Positions 53,118 to 63,859 are shown, numbered from the stretch's first letter. The stretch: DNA of 64,000 nucleotides from Campylobacter mucosalis (GCF_013372205.1 NZ_CP053831.1:1612001-1676000); one strand, 5' to 3'. The notes: a model not told the origin generated them from the letters alone. Numbers and translations are program-made.

Positions 53118-53876
53118 TTATGCGATGCTTAAAATTTCAGCCCTGCCGTTTATGATAGCAACGCAATGCTCGTAGTGTGCCGTCCTAAGTCCGTCCTTAG
53201 ATGTAACACGCCACTTGTCACTACCAACAACTGGTGTGCCGTCTTTTTGGCAAATCATTGGCTCAATGCAAAATACCATTCCATTTTTAATCTTTGGACC
53301 AGCTTTTGGGTTTGTGCCCTCTAGATAGTTTGGGATTTCAGGCTCTTCGTGAGGCCTACGACCAATGCCGTGTCCACAAAATCCACGAAGTGGGACAAAA
53401 CCACGAGCGGTTATAAATTTTTCAAGCTCATTGCAAAGCTCTTTAAAATGTATACCCGTTTGGATAAAATCAATGGCAAAGTAAAGAGCGTCTTTTGAGC
53501 AAGCTATTAACGCCTCATCTTTTTTTGAAATTTTACCAACGCCAAAAGTTCGTGCCGAGTCGCCAAAAAATCCGTCTAAATTTGAGCCAATATCAACACC
53601 TACGATATCTCCCTCTTGCAAAATGGTCTTATCGGGTATGCCGTGGATTACAACCTCATTTAGGCTGATACAAGCTGCATTTGGAAAGCCATAAAGCCCT
53701 TTAAACGCAGGTTTTGCACCGCAAGAAAGTATCATCTCCTCACAAATTTTATCAATCTCAAGCAAACTCATACCAGGCTTTATCACGCTCTCTACATAAT
53801 CAAGCGTCTTTGCCACTATTTTATTTGCCTCTCTTAGTTTTTCTATCTCTCGTGGTTGTTTTAATGTTATTGCCAT
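53118..53876 (-). CDS. map: Map, methionine aminopeptidase (type I)
   Basis: A 252-residue enzyme with the dinuclear metal ligands visible: VGVDIGSNLDGFFGDSART (two Asp), GFCGHGIGRRPHEEP (His), FCIEPMI (Glu) and the C-terminal YEHCVAI (Glu). It removes initiator Met from nascent proteins. In C. jejuni map follows secY directly; here 298 bases with a palindromic repeat intervene, so it may need its own promoter. Confidence 0.95.
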   Translation of the reverse strand: MAITLKQPREIEKLREANKIVAKTLDYVESVIKPGMSLLEIDKICEEMILSCGAKPAFKGLYGFPNAACISLNEVVIHGIPDKTILQEGDIVGVDIGSNLDGFFGDSARTFGVGKISKKDEALIACSKDALYFAIDFIQTGIHFKELCNELEKFITARGFVPLRGFCGHGIGRRPHEEPEIPNYLEGTNPKAGPKIKNGMVFCIEPMICQKDGTPVVGSDKWRVTSKDGLRTAHYEHCVAIINGRAEILSIA

Positions 53877-54063
53877 AAAATTTCCTAAAATTTTTGCAAA
53901 TTTATATCAAAATTTTGCTTTTAAAGGGGTAAAAGGGATTGTAAAAATGAGATGATTTTTAAAAACAAAAAGGCTTTTGTATTGCAAAGCATAGCTAGGC
54001 GGACTAGGCTTTGGCAAAGGGGGTTACCAGATAAAGTGTGATTTAAAAATTAAGGCTTTATTA

Positions 54064-54165
54064 TCGTGAGATGATTTTTAGGGTTGTGTAGGAATTTTAA
54101 ATCAAGATAAGACATAAAGTCTATCGTAGATTTAAAATTTCAAACTCCCTAAAAAGCACTCACGA
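54064..54165 (+). repeat. Palindromic intergenic element, copy 3 (102 bp, between secY and map)
   Basis: Nested stems: TCGTGAG (54064) with CTCACGA (54159); TTTTTAGGG (54075) with CCCTAAAAA (54147); GGAATTTTAAATC (54091) with GATTTAAAATTTC (54129, one mismatch); GAC with GTC around loop ATAAA. The core AAGATAAGAC...GTCTATCGTAG is the same as in copies 1 and 2. The rest of the secY-map gap (53877-54063) shows nothing I can interpret. Confidence 0.8.
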
Positions 54166-54174
54166 GAAAAGCCA

Positions 54175-55437
54175 TTAAAGACCGACTGCTGATAGCGTTT
54201 GATATTTACTCATATAATTTTGTGCCTCAATCCTTCTCATCGTATCAAGAGCGACAGAGACAACAATAAGCACCGAAGTGCCACCAAAATAAAACGGAAC
54301 GCCCATAAATTTTACCAAAACCCAAGGCAAGGTTGAGATTAAGCCAAGATAAATCGCACCACTAAATGTAAGGCGACTAGCCACTTCGTTTAAATACTCA
54401 GCCGTATGTTCGCCAGGACGTACACCTGGTATAAAGCCACCTTGTCTCTTTAAATTTTCACTTATATCTTTTGTATTAAATGTGATTGAAGCGTAAAAAT
54501 ACGCAAAAAAGATGATAAATAAAAATGTTAAAAAGTTAAATGTATAGCTATTTGGGTTTAAAAAGTCATAAACTGCTTGAACATATTTGTTGGTACTAGC
54601 CTGCAAAATCGTGCTAGGAAACATCAAAATCGCACTCGCAAAAATCGGCGGTATAACACCACTTAAATTTACCTTTATAGGTATGTAGTTCATTATGCGT
54701 TTGTTTTGATTTTGCATAATTACCTTACGAGAATACGAAATCGGTATACGTCTTTCGCCCATCTCCACAAAGATGATAATGCCAATAGTCAGCAAAATAA
54801 CGATAAAAATTCCAATAACTGCTAAGAAATTCATCTCGCCGGTATTTACTAAATTTATCGTGCCACCTATCGCACTTGGTATGCCTGAGACGATACCTGC
54901 AAAGATGATAAGGCTGATACCATTACCAATGCCTCGCTGTGTGATTTGCTCACCTATCCACATTAAAAGCATAGTGCCTGTTAGCATAGAAGCGGCAGCG
55001 ATTGCGATAAATAGGTTTATATCTACCATAATAGCTTGTTCACCTTGAGTGCCTGTTAAGCTCTGAAGTCCTATGCTGACGCCTATTGACTGCACTATCG
55101 TAATAACAATCGTAGCGTAGCGGATAATTTGCATATACTTTTGCATACCATCACGCTCTTTTTTCATCTTGCCCAAATTTGGGAAAGTCGCAGCTAGTAA
55201 CTCCATAATGATCGAAGCTGTAATGTAAGGCATAATGCCAAGTGAGATAATACTAAGACGCTCAGCGGCATTGCCACTAAACATATTAAATAGTCCAAGG
55301 GCGTTATTGCTGTTTGAGTTAAAAAATTCTTTAATCACATCTACATTAACGCCAGGAACCGGCACATACGCCAGTATCCTGTAAGCGAATAAAAATGCCA
55401 ACGTGATTAGAATCTTGTTGAGCAGTGTTTTATTCAT
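54175..55437 (-). CDS. secY: SecY, protein translocase channel subunit
   Basis: A 420-residue protein of ten transmembrane helices with the family N-terminus ILITLAFLFAYRILAYVPVPGV, FNMFSGNAAERLSIISLGIMPYI, and QRGIGNGISLIIFAGI. The cytosolic loop ERRIPI(S)YSRK is also present. It is the last gene of the spc block here and overlaps rplO by one base. Confidence 0.97.
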   Translation of the reverse strand: MNKTLLNKILITLAFLFAYRILAYVPVPGVNVDVIKEFFNSNSNNALGLFNMFSGNAAERLSIISLGIMPYITASIIMELLAATFPNLGKMKKERDGMQKYMQIIRYATIVITIVQSIGVSIGLQSLTGTQGEQAIMVDINLFIAIAAASMLTGTMLLMWIGEQITQRGIGNGISLIIFAGIVSGIPSAIGGTINLVNTGEMNFLAVIGIFIVILLTIGIIIFVEMGERRIPISYSRKVIMQNQNKRIMNYIPIKVNLSGVIPPIFASAILMFPSTILQASTNKYVQAVYDFLNPNSYTFNFLTFLFIIFFAYFYASITFNTKDISENLKRQGGFIPGVRPGEHTAEYLNEVASRLTFSGAIYLGLISTLPWVLVKFMGVPFYFGGTSVLIVVSVALDTMRRIEAQNYMSKYQTLSAVGL

Positions 55438-55838
55438 TATTTTAATCCGCTAACGATAACGTTGCTATCTTTTATCTTTGAAGCAAGATCTTTTGCACTA
55501 ACGCCAATAAGCTTAACTTTTGTAACGCTCTTTGAAATTTTATGCACAGAAGCGATTGTAGCTAGTGAAATTTCGGTTAACTCTTTAACTGCTGTGATTT
55601 TCTCAACGTTAATTACATAAGGTTTTTCAAATTTAGATGTAAAGCCTACTTTTGGCAAACGTCTTTGAAGTGGTTGTTGACCGCCCTCAAAGCCACGCTT
55701 CTCATTGTAGCCTTTTCTTGCTCTTTGACCTTTGTGTCCTTTGCCTGCTGTTTTGCCTTGACCGCTACCTTGACCGCGACCAAGTCTTTTTGTGTTTCTT
55801 GTTGAACCAACGGCTGGTTGTAAATTTTCTAGTGCCAT
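55437..55838 (-). CDS. rplO: 50S ribosomal protein L15
   Basis: 133 residues, starting [22 protein letters not shown] and followed by the Gly/Lys-rich [18 protein letters not shown] and [18 protein letters not shown], the L15 signatures. It lies between rpsE and secY in the spc order; no rpmD (L30) gene is present between rpsE and rplO. Confidence 0.97.
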   Translation of the reverse strand: MALENLQPAVGSTRNTKRLGRGQGSGQGKTAGKGHKGQRARKGYNEKRGFEGGQQPLQRRLPKVGFTSKFEKPYVINVEKITAVKELTEISLATIASVHKISKSVTKVKLIGVSAKDLASKIKDSNVIVSGLK

Positions 55839-55841
55839 AAA

Positions 55842-56285
55842 TTATCCTTTTAACATACTAAGTGCTTTGATTGTAGCACGAACAACGTTTGCTGAGTTGT
55901 TTGAACCAAGCGATTTTGTAAGGATATCTTTAATACCCGCAAGCTCTAAAATAGGTCTAGCACCACCACCAGCGATAACGCCTGTACCTTCACTAGCTGG
56001 GCGAAGTAAAATTCTACTTGCGTTGTATTTTACCTCAATATCGTGAGGGATTGTAGAGCCTTTTAGTTTTACTTCGATGATGTTTTTAAATGCATCATCT
56101 ACCGCTTTACGCATAGCGTCTGGCACCTCTTTTGCCTTGCCATAACCAAAGCCAACAAGACCATTTCTGTTACCAACAACTACAAGAGCTGTAAATCTAA
56201 ATCTACGACCACCTTTAACAACCTTTGTAACCCTACCGATATCAACCATTACTTCTTCAAATTCTTCTCTGTTATACTTTTGCAT
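55842..56285 (-). CDS. rpsE: 30S ribosomal protein S5
   Basis: 147 residues with the S5 double-stranded-RNA-like fold motifs [17 protein letters not shown] and [18 protein letters not shown], then [21 protein letters not shown]. Length is shorter than in E. coli, lacking part of the N-terminal extension, as usual for the group. It follows rplR after 15 bases. Confidence 0.97.
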   Translation of the reverse strand: MQKYNREEFEEVMVDIGRVTKVVKGGRRFRFTALVVVGNRNGLVGFGYGKAKEVPDAMRKAVDDAFKNIIEVKLKGSTIPHDIEVKYNASRILLRPASEGTGVIAGGGARPILELAGIKDILTKSLGSNNSANVVRATIKALSMLKG

Positions 56286-56300
56286 TGATTTTCCTTTGGG

Positions 56301-56657
56301 TTATAGCTTGATGCCATTTTCTCTTAAAGCGTCAGCAAATGCTGCAACTACGCCGTGGTAAAGATAGCCGTTTCTATCAAATACACCTTGACTTATACCA
56401 TTATCTTTTAGCTTTTTAGCAAAATCTTTTGCCAAAACAACTGCACCATCTTTGTTTGCTTTTATGCCTAGCTTTCTGCCATCAGATGCCACTATGGTTG
56501 TAGCGGTAACATCGTTGATAGCTTGGACATAGATTGTTCTATTTGATTTAAAAATAGAAATTCTTGGGCAGCTAACAACACCTGAAATTTTTGCTCTAAC
56601 TCTCTTTTTTCTCTTGATTCTAAGAGCGAGTTTTCTTTTTAATACTTTTGCTGTCAT
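56301..56657 (-). CDS. rplR: 50S ribosomal protein L18
   Basis: 118 residues: [20 protein letters not shown], then [16 protein letters not shown] and C-terminal [23 protein letters not shown], typical of L18, which binds 5S rRNA. It lies ten bases after rplF in the spc order. Confidence 0.97.
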   Translation of the reverse strand: MTAKVLKRKLALRIKRKKRVRAKISGVVSCPRISIFKSNRTIYVQAINDVTATTIVASDGRKLGIKANKDGAVVLAKDFAKKLKDNGISQGVFDRNGYLYHGVVAAFADALRENGIKL

Positions 56658-56667
56658 CGCCTATCCC

Positions 56668-57204
56668 TTACTTCTTAGATGTTTTGCCCGCTTTGCGGAT
56701 AATACGCTCTTCTACGTATTTAATACCCTTGCCTTTGTATGGCTCAGGTGGTCTAAATCCTCTAACTTGAGCAGCAACCTGTCCAATAACTTGCTTATCA
56801 GAACCCTTTAGCGTGATAACGTTTTTCTCTACACTAGCTTCGATACCTTCTGGTAGTTCATAGTTTATTAAGTGTGAAAAACCTAGAGTTAGCTCTAAAA
56901 TTTTGCCTTTTACAGCAGCTTTGTAACCAACGCCATTAATTTCAAGTTGGCGTGTAAATCCTGATGTAAGACCTACAACTACGTTATTTGCTAAGGCTCT
57001 ATATGTGCCCCAGTAAGCTCTACTTTGGCGATCTTCGCCTTTAGCTGCAAAAACGATAGAACCATTTTCTATTTTTACATCAACGTTATTTTTTGTATCA
57101 AGTTCTTTTGTTAGGTTGCCTTTTTTAAATTTAAGCACACCATTATCTATGCTAACATCTACACCATTTGGGATAGATATTGGCTGTTTTCCTATACGTG
57201 ACAT
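56668..57204 (-). CDS. rplF: 50S ribosomal protein L6
   Basis: 178 residues beginning [17 protein letters not shown], with the C-terminal signature [16 protein letters not shown]. It is separated from rpsH by about 100 bases, the largest gap within the ribosomal block, which contains a hairpin. Confidence 0.97.
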   Translation of the reverse strand: MSRIGKQPISIPNGVDVSIDNGVLKFKKGNLTKELDTKNNVDVKIENGSIVFAAKGEDRQSRAYWGTYRALANNVVVGLTSGFTRQLEINGVGYKAAVKGKILELTLGFSHLINYELPEGIEASVEKNVITLKGSDKQVIGQVAAQVRGFRPPEPYKGKGIKYVEERIIRKAGKTSKK

Positions 57205-57259
57205 TTCTTTCCTTTTACTTGTCTAGGGTGCAACTACAATCTTGAATATGCACCACAAT

Positions 57260-57288
57260 GCCGTAAAATTTATCGCCATTTTACTGGC
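57260..57288 (-). promoter_or_regulatory. Hairpin in the rpsH-rplF gap
   Basis: Read on the minus strand, GCC-A-GTAAAAT pairs with ATTTTAC-GGC around a short loop, with one bulged A. It has no following U run, so an attenuator or RNA-processing site is more likely than a full terminator. The rest of the 101-base gap shows no feature. Confidence 0.4.
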
Positions 57289-57305
57289 GAAACCTTTAAA
57301 ATTTA

Positions 57306-57701
57306 TTACCAAATCGTGCAGAGTATCTCGCCACCAACACCGGCTTTATGAGCATCAATACCGCTCATAACGCCTTTGCTTGTGCTAACGATGATAGTTC
57401 CGTATCCATTTTTAAAGCGTTTAATATCGTCTTTACCTTGATAAACACGTCTGCCCGGACTTGAAACTCTTTTTATCTCATTGATTACGCTTCTGCCGTA
57501 TTCGTCATACTTTAAAACAACATTTATAAATTTCTTGTTGCCCTCTTCTACGATGTTAAAGCTCTCTATGTAGCCCTTTGCAGCTAAAATAGATATAGTA
57601 GCCTCAACAACTTTTGAATAAAGGAGTTTTGTTGTTTCAAGTTTTCTCATACTTGCATTTCTAATGCGTGTTAGTCCGTCTGATATTAGGTCGTTTAACA
57701 T
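57306..57701 (-). CDS. rpsH: 30S ribosomal protein S8
   Basis: 131 residues: [20 protein letters not shown] at the start and [17 protein letters not shown] followed by [28 protein letters not shown] at the end, the S8 signature. In E. coli S8 represses its own operon; no such site was identified here. Confidence 0.97.
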   Translation of the reverse strand: MLNDLISDGLTRIRNASMRKLETTKLLYSKVVEATISILAAKGYIESFNIVEEGNKKFINVVLKYDEYGRSVINEIKRVSSPGRRVYQGKDDIKRFKNGYGTIIVSTSKGVMSGIDAHKAGVGGEILCTIW

Positions 57702-57710
57702 TTTTACTCC

Positions 57711-57896
57711 TTACCAACTTGCTTTTTTAAGACCTGGGATTAGTCCCTCGTTAGCCATTTTTCTTAGGCAAACACGACAAATTCCAAAATCCTGATAAAC
57801 AGAGTGCGGACGACCGCAAATTTGGCATCTTGTATAGCCACGAACCGCAAATTTTGGCTTGCGTGCAGCTTTTGCTATCATTGATTTTTTTGCCAT
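57711..57896 (-). CDS. rpsN: 30S ribosomal protein S14 (zinc-binding type)
   Basis: 61 residues starting [16 protein letters not shown], with two cysteine pairs, CQIC and CRVC, that bind zinc. This is the short C+ form of S14. The ATG at 57896 is used; ten upstream in-frame codons are not conserved and fall in the rplE-rpsN junction. Confidence 0.96.
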   Translation of the reverse strand: MAKKSMIAKAARKPKFAVRGYTRCQICGRPHSVYQDFGICRVCLRKMANEGLIPGLKKASW

Positions 57897-57897
57897 C

Positions 57898-58440
57898 TTA
57901 CTTTCCTTTTGCAAATGGCATACCAAATAGCTCTAACAATTTGAATGCCTCTTTATCGTTTTTAGCGGTTGTTGTGATAGTAATGTTCATACCGTGAGTG
58001 CGTAAAATTTTATCATACTCAACCTCTGGGAACATTAGCTGCTCACTTAGACCGAAGTTATAGTTACCTCTGCCGTCAAAGCCATTTCTTGGTAGACCAC
58101 GAAAATCTTTAACGCGTGGTAAAGCAACGCTTATAAGCTTATCCAAAAACGCATACATACGCTCTTTTCGTAAAGTTACCTTAATACCAACTGGAAAGCC
58201 CTCTCTAACCTTAAAACCAGCTACTGATTTTTTAGCGTTGCAAACAACAGCTTTTTGACCAGCTATCAAAGAGATTGTGTCTGCCATATTTTGCATAACT
58301 TTTTGATCTTTTGCTGAATCGTTTGCACCAACGCTAATTACAATCTTTTCAAGAGCTGGGATTAGCATAGGGTTTTTGATATCAAATTCTTTTGTTAGAG
58401 CGGCTTTGATAGTTTCGTTATATTTATCTCTTAATCTCAT
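57898..58440 (-). CDS. rplE: 50S ribosomal protein L5
   Basis: 180 residues: [19 protein letters not shown], then [22 protein letters not shown] and C-terminal [20 protein letters not shown]5 binds 5S rRNA and the P-site tRNA region. It is two bases ahead of rpsN. Confidence 0.97.
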   Translation of the reverse strand: MRLRDKYNETIKAALTKEFDIKNPMLIPALEKIVISVGANDSAKDQKVMQNMADTISLIAGQKAVVCNAKKSVAGFKVREGFPVGIKVTLRKERMYAFLDKLISVALPRVKDFRGLPRNGFDGRGNYNFGLSEQLMFPEVEYDKILRTHGMNITITTTAKNDKEAFKLLELFGMPFAKGK

Positions 58441-58445
58441 AACTC

Positions 58446-58676
58446 TTAGCCCTCAACTTTCGCAACATTTGAGATGTCTATTGGCATTTCTTTGTTTATA
58501 TGACCGCCATTTGGAGTCTTCTCGCTTGGTTTTATAGCTTTTTTTGCCACTTTGCAACCCTCAACTATAACTTGACCTTTTTTTGCAAGAACAGACAGAA
58601 CTTTGCCGGTTTTACCCTTGTCATCTCCTGCGATGATTTTTACTAAATCACCCTTTTTGATTTTATACTTAACCAT
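58446..58676 (-). CDS. rplX: 50S ribosomal protein L24
   Basis: 76 residues with an N-terminal KOW motif ([23 protein letters not shown]) followed by [15 protein letters not shown]. This is short compared with the E. coli L24 of about 104 residues, as in other Campylobacter. It overlaps rplN by one base. Confidence 0.96.
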   Translation of the reverse strand: MVKYKIKKGDLVKIIAGDDKGKTGKVLSVLAKKGQVIVEGCKVAKKAIKPSEKTPNGGHINKEMPIDISNVAKVEG

Positions 58677-59044
58677 TATAGAACCTCCGGTGCTAGTGAA
58701 ACAATCTTCATAAAGTTAGCATATCTAACCTCACGACCAACTGGACCAAAGATACGTGTGCCTACTGGCTCTCTTTTGTTATCAAGTATAACGGCTGCAT
58801 TCTCATCAAATCTGATAAGTGAGCCATTTTCTCTATGAACCTCTTTTTTAGTTCTAACAACAACAGCCTTAACGACTTGACCTTTTTTGATCTTGCCGTT
58901 TGGTAGAGCCTTTTTAACTGAGCAGATAATAATATCGCCCAAAGTCGCATATCTTCTCTTGCTACCACCTAAAACTTTAATACACATTAACTCTTTTGCA
59001 CCGCTATTATCAGCAACTGCAAGTCTTGTAAAACTTTGAATCAT
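58676..59044 (-). CDS. rplN: 50S ribosomal protein L14
   Basis: 122 residues: [27 protein letters not shown] at the start and [26 protein letters not shown] at the end. L14 joins the intersubunit bridges. It overlaps rpsQ and rplX by one base each. Confidence 0.97.
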   Translation of the reverse strand: MIQSFTRLAVADNSGAKELMCIKVLGGSKRRYATLGDIIICSVKKALPNGKIKKGQVVKAVVVRTKKEVHRENGSLIRFDENAAVILDNKREPVGTRIFGPVGREVRYANFMKIVSLAPEVL

Positions 59045-59295
59045 TACTCAACTCCCTTTGCTAAGATAGCTTTTAGGCGAAAGCTTTTGCGTGCTGAAAG
59101 TGGTCTGCACTCAACTGCTAGGATTGTATCTCCTGCGTTTGTTTCGTTCTTCTCATCGTGAACTAAATACTTTTTAAAACGCTTTACAAATTTGTGGTAT
59201 CTTGGGTGCATAACGCGTCTTTCAACCAAAATAGTAGCTGTTTTATCACCAGCCTTTTGTAAAACTACGCCTTGAATTTCTCTTTTTAATGCCAT
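59044..59295 (-). CDS. rpsQ: 30S ribosomal protein S17
   Basis: 83 residues: [27 protein letters not shown] and then [25 protein letters not shown], the OB-fold signature of S17. It lies ten bases after rpmC. Confidence 0.97.
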   Translation of the reverse strand: MALKREIQGVVLQKAGDKTATILVERRVMHPRYHKFVKRFKKYLVHDEKNETNAGDTILAVECRPLSARKSFRLKAILAKGVE

Positions 59296-59305
59296 TTTAC
59301 GCCCC

Positions 59306-59491
59306 TTATTTTATCGCACTAATTGCAGTATTGATTTGTGCTATCTCTTTTTTGACAGCACCTATCTCATTAGGGTTGCTTAACTGCATAGTTTTTAGCT
59401 TTTGCTTTAATGTAAATAAAAGCACCTTTTTCTCTTTAAGCATAGCGTTTAGTTCTGCAACGCTTTTATCTTTTAACTCAGTATATTTCAT
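59306..59491 (-). CDS. rpmC: 50S ribosomal protein L29
   Basis: 61 residues, [20 protein letters not shown] then [20 protein letters not shown], a helical hairpin at the polypeptide exit. The ATG at 59491 is used because it is spaced properly from GAGAGAG; a GTG two codons earlier is possible. Its start overlaps the end of rplP by 14 bases. Confidence 0.95.
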   Translation of the reverse strand: MKYTELKDKSVAELNAMLKEKKVLLFTLKQKLKTMQLSNPNEIGAVKKEIAQINTAISAIK

Positions 59492-59903
59492 TTTCACTCT
59501 CTCGCGTTACAAATTTTGTCTTAAATGGCAATTTATGCATAGCTAGTGTAAGTGCTTCTTTTGCAAGCTCTTCGCTAACACCTGCTAATTCATAAATAAT
59601 GCGGCCTGGCTTAATATTCATTACCCATTCTTCAACACCTGCTTTACCCTTACCCATACGAGTTTGAAGTGGCTTTTTAGTTAGTGGTTTATCAGGGAAA
59701 ACCCTAATCCAAATTTTAGCCTGTCTTTTAACGTGACGTGTAAGAGCTTGACGAGCAGCCTCTATCTGACGTGAATTTACACGACCTGCTTCAACAGCTT
59801 TTAGTGCAAATTCGCCTGTTGATAGGTTTGTGCCACGAGTTGCATAGCCGCGATTACGGCCTTTCATTTGCTTACGAAATTTCGTTCTTTTAGGCATCAA
59901 CAT
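59478..59903 (-). CDS. rplP: 50S ribosomal protein L16
   Basis: 141 residues with the family N-terminus [21 protein letters not shown], then RIFPDKP-like [14 protein letters not shown], and C-terminal [14 protein letters not shown]. Length equals other Campylobacter L16 proteins. It lies two bases after rpsC. Confidence 0.97.
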   Translation of the reverse strand: MLMPKRTKFRKQMKGRNRGYATRGTNLSTGEFALKAVEAGRVNSRQIEAARQALTRHVKRQAKIWIRVFPDKPLTKKPLQTRMGKGKAGVEEWVMNIKPGRIIYELAGVSEELAKEALTLAMHKLPFKTKFVTRESENEIY

Positions 59904-59905
59904 AA

Positions 59906-60607
59906 CTATTTACCTCTTCTTGCTCTACGTGGTTTTCGATCGCTTTTTTCTTCTTCGTTACGCTCTGGTTGAACGCCCTTTTGAAGAACTTCGCCTTTAA
60001 AGATCCACACTTTTATACCTATGTTTCCATAAGTCGTGTGTGCCTCTGCAAAACCATAATCAATTTTTGCTCTAAGTGTGTGAAGTGGCACACGACCCTC
60101 AAGATACCATTCAGTTCTTGCCATCTCAGCACCACCCAAACGTCCTGCAACAGAAATTTTAATACCTTTTGCACCTGACTTTTGAGCACCTTGAATAACT
60201 TTTTTCATCGCACGGCGGAAAGCAACACGACGCTCTAGTTGCATAGCAACGTTTTCAGCTGCAAGTTGTGCTGACGCTTGTGCCTTTCTCTCTTCTTTGA
60301 TGTTTATATTTACTTCTTTGCCGATTAGTTTTGCTACGTCATTTTTTAGTACTTCAACATCAGAGCCTTTTTTGCCGATGATGATACCAGGACGAGCAGC
60401 AACAACGGTTACACGAAGTTTTTTCGCCGTTCTTTCTATTAAAATTTGTGAAATTCCAGCATAGTAAAGTTTTTTCTTTAAATATGCACGAATTTTATAA
60501 TCTTCGCCAATGTTTTCAGCCAAGTTTGATTTAGCAGGAAACCATCTTGACTCCCAGTTGCGGTTAATACCAAGTCTAAGACCTATCGGATTTACTTTTT
60601 GTCCCAT
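59906..60607 (-). CDS. rpsC: 30S ribosomal protein S3
   Basis: 233 residues: [22 protein letters not shown], a KH domain with [16 protein letters not shown], and [27 protein letters not shown]. The C-terminal tail is Lys/Arg/Glu-rich ([12 protein letters not shown]). It sits one base after rplV. Confidence 0.97.
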   Translation of the reverse strand: MGQKVNPIGLRLGINRNWESRWFPAKSNLAENIGEDYKIRAYLKKKLYYAGISQILIERTAKKLRVTVVAARPGIIIGKKGSDVEVLKNDVAKLIGKEVNINIKEERKAQASAQLAAENVAMQLERRVAFRRAMKKVIQGAQKSGAKGIKISVAGRLGGAEMARTEWYLEGRVPLHTLRAKIDYGFAEAHTTYGNIGIKVWIFKGEVLQKGVQPERNEEEKSDRKPRRARRGK

Positions 60608-60608
60608 A

Positions 60609-60938
60609 TTATGCTTCCTTGTTTGCTTTTGATACTTCTACCAATATATGAGAAGTTGGTTTGCGAATTCTACTTGCACTACCTCTCGCTCTTGGTCTAA
60701 ATCTTTTTAACACAGGGCCTGCATCAACACGGCAACTAGTGACCACAACCTCTTCTGGCTCAAAACCGCCATTTGCAACAGCCGAGCTGATAGCGTTAGC
60801 GATAAATTTTGCACCACGATTTGGCATAAACTGCAAACTTGCAAGAGCAAGTTCGGCATTCATACCTTGAACTTCACGTGCTATAAGTCTAGCTTTTGTA
60901 GGTGAAAGTCTAACAAATTTTGTAATTGATCTACTCAT
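60609..60938 (-). CDS. rplV: 50S ribosomal protein L22
   Basis: 109 residues: [19 protein letters not shown], and the long hairpin region [20 protein letters not shown], which lines the exit tunnel and is the usual site of macrolide-resistance changes. No insertion is evident in the hairpin. Confidence 0.97.
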   Translation of the reverse strand: MSRSITKFVRLSPTKARLIAREVQGMNAELALASLQFMPNRGAKFIANAISSAVANGGFEPEEVVVTSCRVDAGPVLKRFRPRARGSASRIRKPTSHILVEVSKANKEA

Positions 60939-60948
60939 AACCTACCCC

Positions 60949-61230
60949 TTACTTACCTATTTTCTTTTGCACTGAGCCTTTATGACCCTTAAATGTGCGT
61001 GTTGGAGCAAATTCGCCAAGTTTGTAGCCTATGTGATTTTCTGTGATATACACAGGTATAAAGCTCTTACCATTATGAACGTTAAATGTAAGTCCAATCA
61101 TCTCAGGCACTATTGTGCTTCGTCTTGACCAAGTTTTGATTGGCTTGTTGTCGTTTGCCTTTTTAGCGGCATCAACTTTTTTCATAACGTGATCATCTAC
61201 GAAAGGACCTTTTTTGAGTGATCTTGCCAT
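60949..61230 (-). CDS. rpsS: 30S ribosomal protein S19
   Basis: 93 residues: [19 protein letters not shown] and then [41 protein letters not shown]. All S19 signatures present. Confidence 0.97.
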   Translation of the reverse strand: MARSLKKGPFVDDHVMKKVDAAKKANDNKPIKTWSRRSTIVPEMIGLTFNVHNGKSFIPVYITENHIGYKLGEFAPTRTFKGHKGSVQKKIGK

Positions 61231-61232
61231 CT

Positions 61233-62066
61233 CTATTTTCCTTTCCTTCTTGAAATTATAAGCTTATCGCTTGCTTTTTTACGGCGAGTTTTTGCACCTT
61301 TTGTTGGTTTGCCCCACGGAGTTACTGGATGGCGACCTGAGTTTTTCTTACCCTCACCACCGCCGTGTGGGTGATCAACTGGGTTCATTGCAGAACCACG
61401 TGTTTGTGGGCGGATACCTCTGTGGCGGTTACGACCAGCTTTACCGATAGTTACGTTTGCCCAATCTTCGTTGCCAACAACACCGATACTTGCCATACAT
61501 TCAGCCAAAATTTGTCTCATCTCACCACTTGGCATACGAACGATGACATATTTTTCTTCTTTACCCATTAGCTGAGCATAGCCACCAGCTGAACGAGCTA
61601 TTTGAGCACCTTTGCCCGGCTTTAACTCTATGTTATGAACTATCGTTCCCACTGGGATATAGCGTAGTTTCATAGCGTTACCCGGTTTAATGTCAAGTGC
61701 GCCGTTTTCTGCACTAGCGATAATATCGCCTACATTTAGTCCGCTTGGCTTAATGATATAGCGTTTTTCGCCGTCTTTGTAAGCAATAAGTGCGATACGG
61801 CAGTTTCTGTTTGGATCATACTCAATCGCTTCAACTTTGCCTTCAACATCAAATTTGCGACGTTTAAAGTCAATAATACGATAAAGTTTTTTAGCACCAG
61901 CCTCTTTATGTCTTGAAGTAATGCGACCATTGTTATTTCTACCGCCAGTTGCTGGAAGTTTTACAAGAAGGCTTCTAACACTTGGTTTAGCTGTGATATC
62001 TTCGCTGCTTAAACCAGTAATATATCTACGGCTTGGGGTATATGGTTTATATGATTTTATAGCCAT
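61233..62066 (-). CDS. rplB: 50S ribosomal protein L2
   Basis: 277 residues: [20 protein letters not shown], the [12 protein letters not shown] segment, and the peptidyl-transferase-proximal [14 protein letters not shown] with the conserved His. Ends in the basic tail [10 protein letters not shown]. It lies two bases after rplW and ahead of rpsS. Confidence 0.98.
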   Translation of the reverse strand: MAIKSYKPYTPSRRYITGLSSEDITAKPSVRSLLVKLPATGGRNNNGRITSRHKEAGAKKLYRIIDFKRRKFDVEGKVEAIEYDPNRNCRIALIAYKDGEKRYIIKPSGLNVGDIIASAENGALDIKPGNAMKLRYIPVGTIVHNIELKPGKGAQIARSAGGYAQLMGKEEKYVIVRMPSGEMRQILAECMASIGVVGNEDWANVTIGKAGRNRHRGIRPQTRGSAMNPVDHPHGGGEGKKNSGRHPVTPWGKPTKGAKTRRKKASDKLIISRRKGK

Positions 62067-62067
62067 C

Positions 62068-62349
62068 TTATGCCTCCGTGTTTTCTAGGGTTACACCCTC
62101 TGGTAGCTTAACGTAAAATTTCTTCACGTCATCTCTAACGCCAACTCTGCCTCTAAAACGCTTAACTTTGCCGTCCATTCTTAGTGAATTTATGCGAAGT
62201 GGCGTTACACCAAAATACTCTTTTAGCACCTCTTTTAAACCATTTTTGGTAACTTTTGGTGAAGTTTGGATAACTACAACACCTTGTTCGCCAAGGCCAA
62301 GAGTTTTTTCTGTATATATAATTGTTCTGATATCTGTAATATCTGCCAT
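62068..62349 (-). CDS. rplW: 50S ribosomal protein L23
   Basis: 93 residues: [25 protein letters not shown], and [23 protein letters not shown], matching L23, the docking site for trigger factor and SRP at the exit tunnel. Confidence 0.96.
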   Translation of the reverse strand: MADITDIRTIIYTEKTLGLGEQGVVVIQTSPKVTKNGLKEVLKEYFGVTPLRINSLRMDGKVKRFRGRVGVRDDVKKFYVKLPEGVTLENTEA

Positions 62350-62350
62350 T

Positions 62351-62965
62351 TTAGCCCTCTTTTGTTATAGTTTGAAGTGCTGCTTTTTCAATTATAACTG
62401 CACTATAAGTTGATACCAAATAAGCATTTACTTCACTAGCATCAACAACATAGCTATTTGCTAAATTTCTAAATGCAAGTAGAGTTTTGTCATCAAGCAA
62501 ATCTTTAACAACTAAAACATCTCTTACATTTAGAGCTTTGATGATTTTAGCTGCGTCTTTTGTCTTGCCACTCTCAACTGCTATGCTATCAACTGCAAAT
62601 AGTTTATTAGCTGCTGCTTTTTCATTTAGTGCAAATTCAAGAGCAAGTCTTTTTTGCTTTTTATTTACCTTTTGGAAGTAGTTTTTCTCATTTGTAGGAC
62701 CAAATGCTACTGCACCGCCAACCCATACGTTTGTTCTAGTTGAACCTGCACGAGCACCACCGCGACCTTTTTGTCTCCAAGGCTTCTTACCACCACCGCT
62801 TACAAATGCACGGCTCTTTGTATGAGCTGAATTTGCACGCATAGAAGCTAGGTAAGATTTTACATAAAGATAAAGATTGTGTGGATTTACCTCTGCATAA
62901 CTTGCTGGAAGTTCTAGCTCACTAGCTTTTTCAAATTTATCATTTAATACACAAATTTTACTCAT
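62351..62965 (-). CDS. rplD: 50S ribosomal protein L4
   Basis: 204 residues; the tunnel loop region [31 protein letters not shown] is the L4 signature. In E. coli L4 controls the S10 operon; whether this occurs here cannot be seen. It overlaps rplC by four bases. Confidence 0.97.
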   Translation of the reverse strand: MSKICVLNDKFEKASELELPASYAEVNPHNLYLYVKSYLASMRANSAHTKSRAFVSGGGKKPWRQKGRGGARAGSTRTNVWVGGAVAFGPTNEKNYFQKVNKKQKRLALEFALNEKAAANKLFAVDSIAVESGKTKDAAKIIKALNVRDVLVVKDLLDDKTLLAFRNLANSYVVDASEVNAYLVSTYSAVIIEKAALQTITKEG

Positions 62966-63540
62966 TTTACAATCCTTATTCTGCCCATTGCACCATTAAA
63001 TCCCGGCACACAACCCTTTACAACGATAATGCCATTTTCTGCATCAAAGCTTACTAGCTCGTTTTTAACGGTTACTTTCTCGTTGCCCATATGTCCTGCC
63101 ATTTTCATACCTGGCTGAACACGACCTGGCCACTCTCTATTACCGATTGAACCGTGGCGTTTGTGGAAACGTGAACCGTGGCTAGCTGGACCACCTGCAA
63201 ATCCGTGTCTTTTTACAACACCTTGATAGCCTCTACCCTTTGAGTTAAAGCTAACTTTTAAAACCTTTGCTTCGCTTAATGCCGAAACATCAATAGCACC
63301 AGCCTCTTTGTTTGCAACTTGCAAAGTAGCAAATTTGTTAAATTCAGCAGTTAGATTGTATTTTTTTTGCTGACCTGCGATAGCTTTGTTGTTTGCTTTT
63401 GTATCAGCGTATGCTACGATAGCACGACCGCTTTCATCAACTTCGCAAACTTTTGTATCTACAAGTTTTAGTAGCGTTACTGGTATGCTTTGTGCAGCGA
63501 TTGTTCTGCTCATACCGATTTTTTCTACGATGAATTCCAT
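62962..63540 (-). CDS. rplC: 50S ribosomal protein L3
   Basis: 192 residues: [25 protein letters not shown], then [22 protein letters not shown] and [18 protein letters not shown], the L3 signature. It follows rpsJ by ten bases. Confidence 0.97.
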   Translation of the reverse strand: MEFIVEKIGMSRTIAAQSIPVTLLKLVDTKVCEVDESGRAIVAYADTKANNKAIAGQQKKYNLTAEFNKFATLQVANKEAGAIDVSALSEAKVLKVSFNSKGRGYQGVVKRHGFAGGPASHGSRFHKRHGSIGNREWPGRVQPGMKMAGHMGNEKVTVKNELVSFDAENGIIVVKGCVPGFNGAMGRIRIVK

Positions 63541-63550
63541 AACTTGCTCC

Positions 63551-63859
63551 TTACTTCATTGCACGAACTTCAACATTAACCTCAGGGGCTAAGTCAAGTT
63601 TTGTTAGGCTATCTACGGTTTCTGGAGTAGCTGCTACAATGTCAAGCATTCTAGCGTGAATTCTCATCTCAAACTGCTCACGTGAGTCTTTATTTACGTG
63701 TGGAGATTTTAAGACTGTGTAGCGTTTAATCTTCGTAGGCATTGGCACTGGACCACGAACGTCAGCACCAGTTCTTTTGACAGCTTCTACAATTGCTGCA
63801 ACTGTGCGGTCTAGAACTCTATGGTCATAAGCTTTTAGCTTTAACCTGATTCTTTCCAT
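63551..63859 (-). CDS. rpsJ: 30S ribosomal protein S10
   Basis: 102 residues starting [20 protein letters not shown], with the central [31 protein letters not shown] signature. The ATG at 63859 follows AAAGGAAAAAAT; ten upstream in-frame codons are leader sequence. It is the first gene of the S10 block. S10 also works with NusB in antitermination. Confidence 0.97.
   Translation of the reverse strand: MERIRLKLKAYDHRVLDRTVAAIVEAVKRTGADVRGPVPMPTKIKRYTVLKSPHVNKDSREQFEMRIHARMLDIVAATPETVDSLTKLDLAPEVNVEVRAMK

Noticed and set aside
53940-54062. A tRNA-like or small RNA gene in the secY-map gap, left of the palindrome
   Set aside because: GC-richer patches such as GGCGGACTAGGC are present, but no cloverleaf or stable fold could be drawn.
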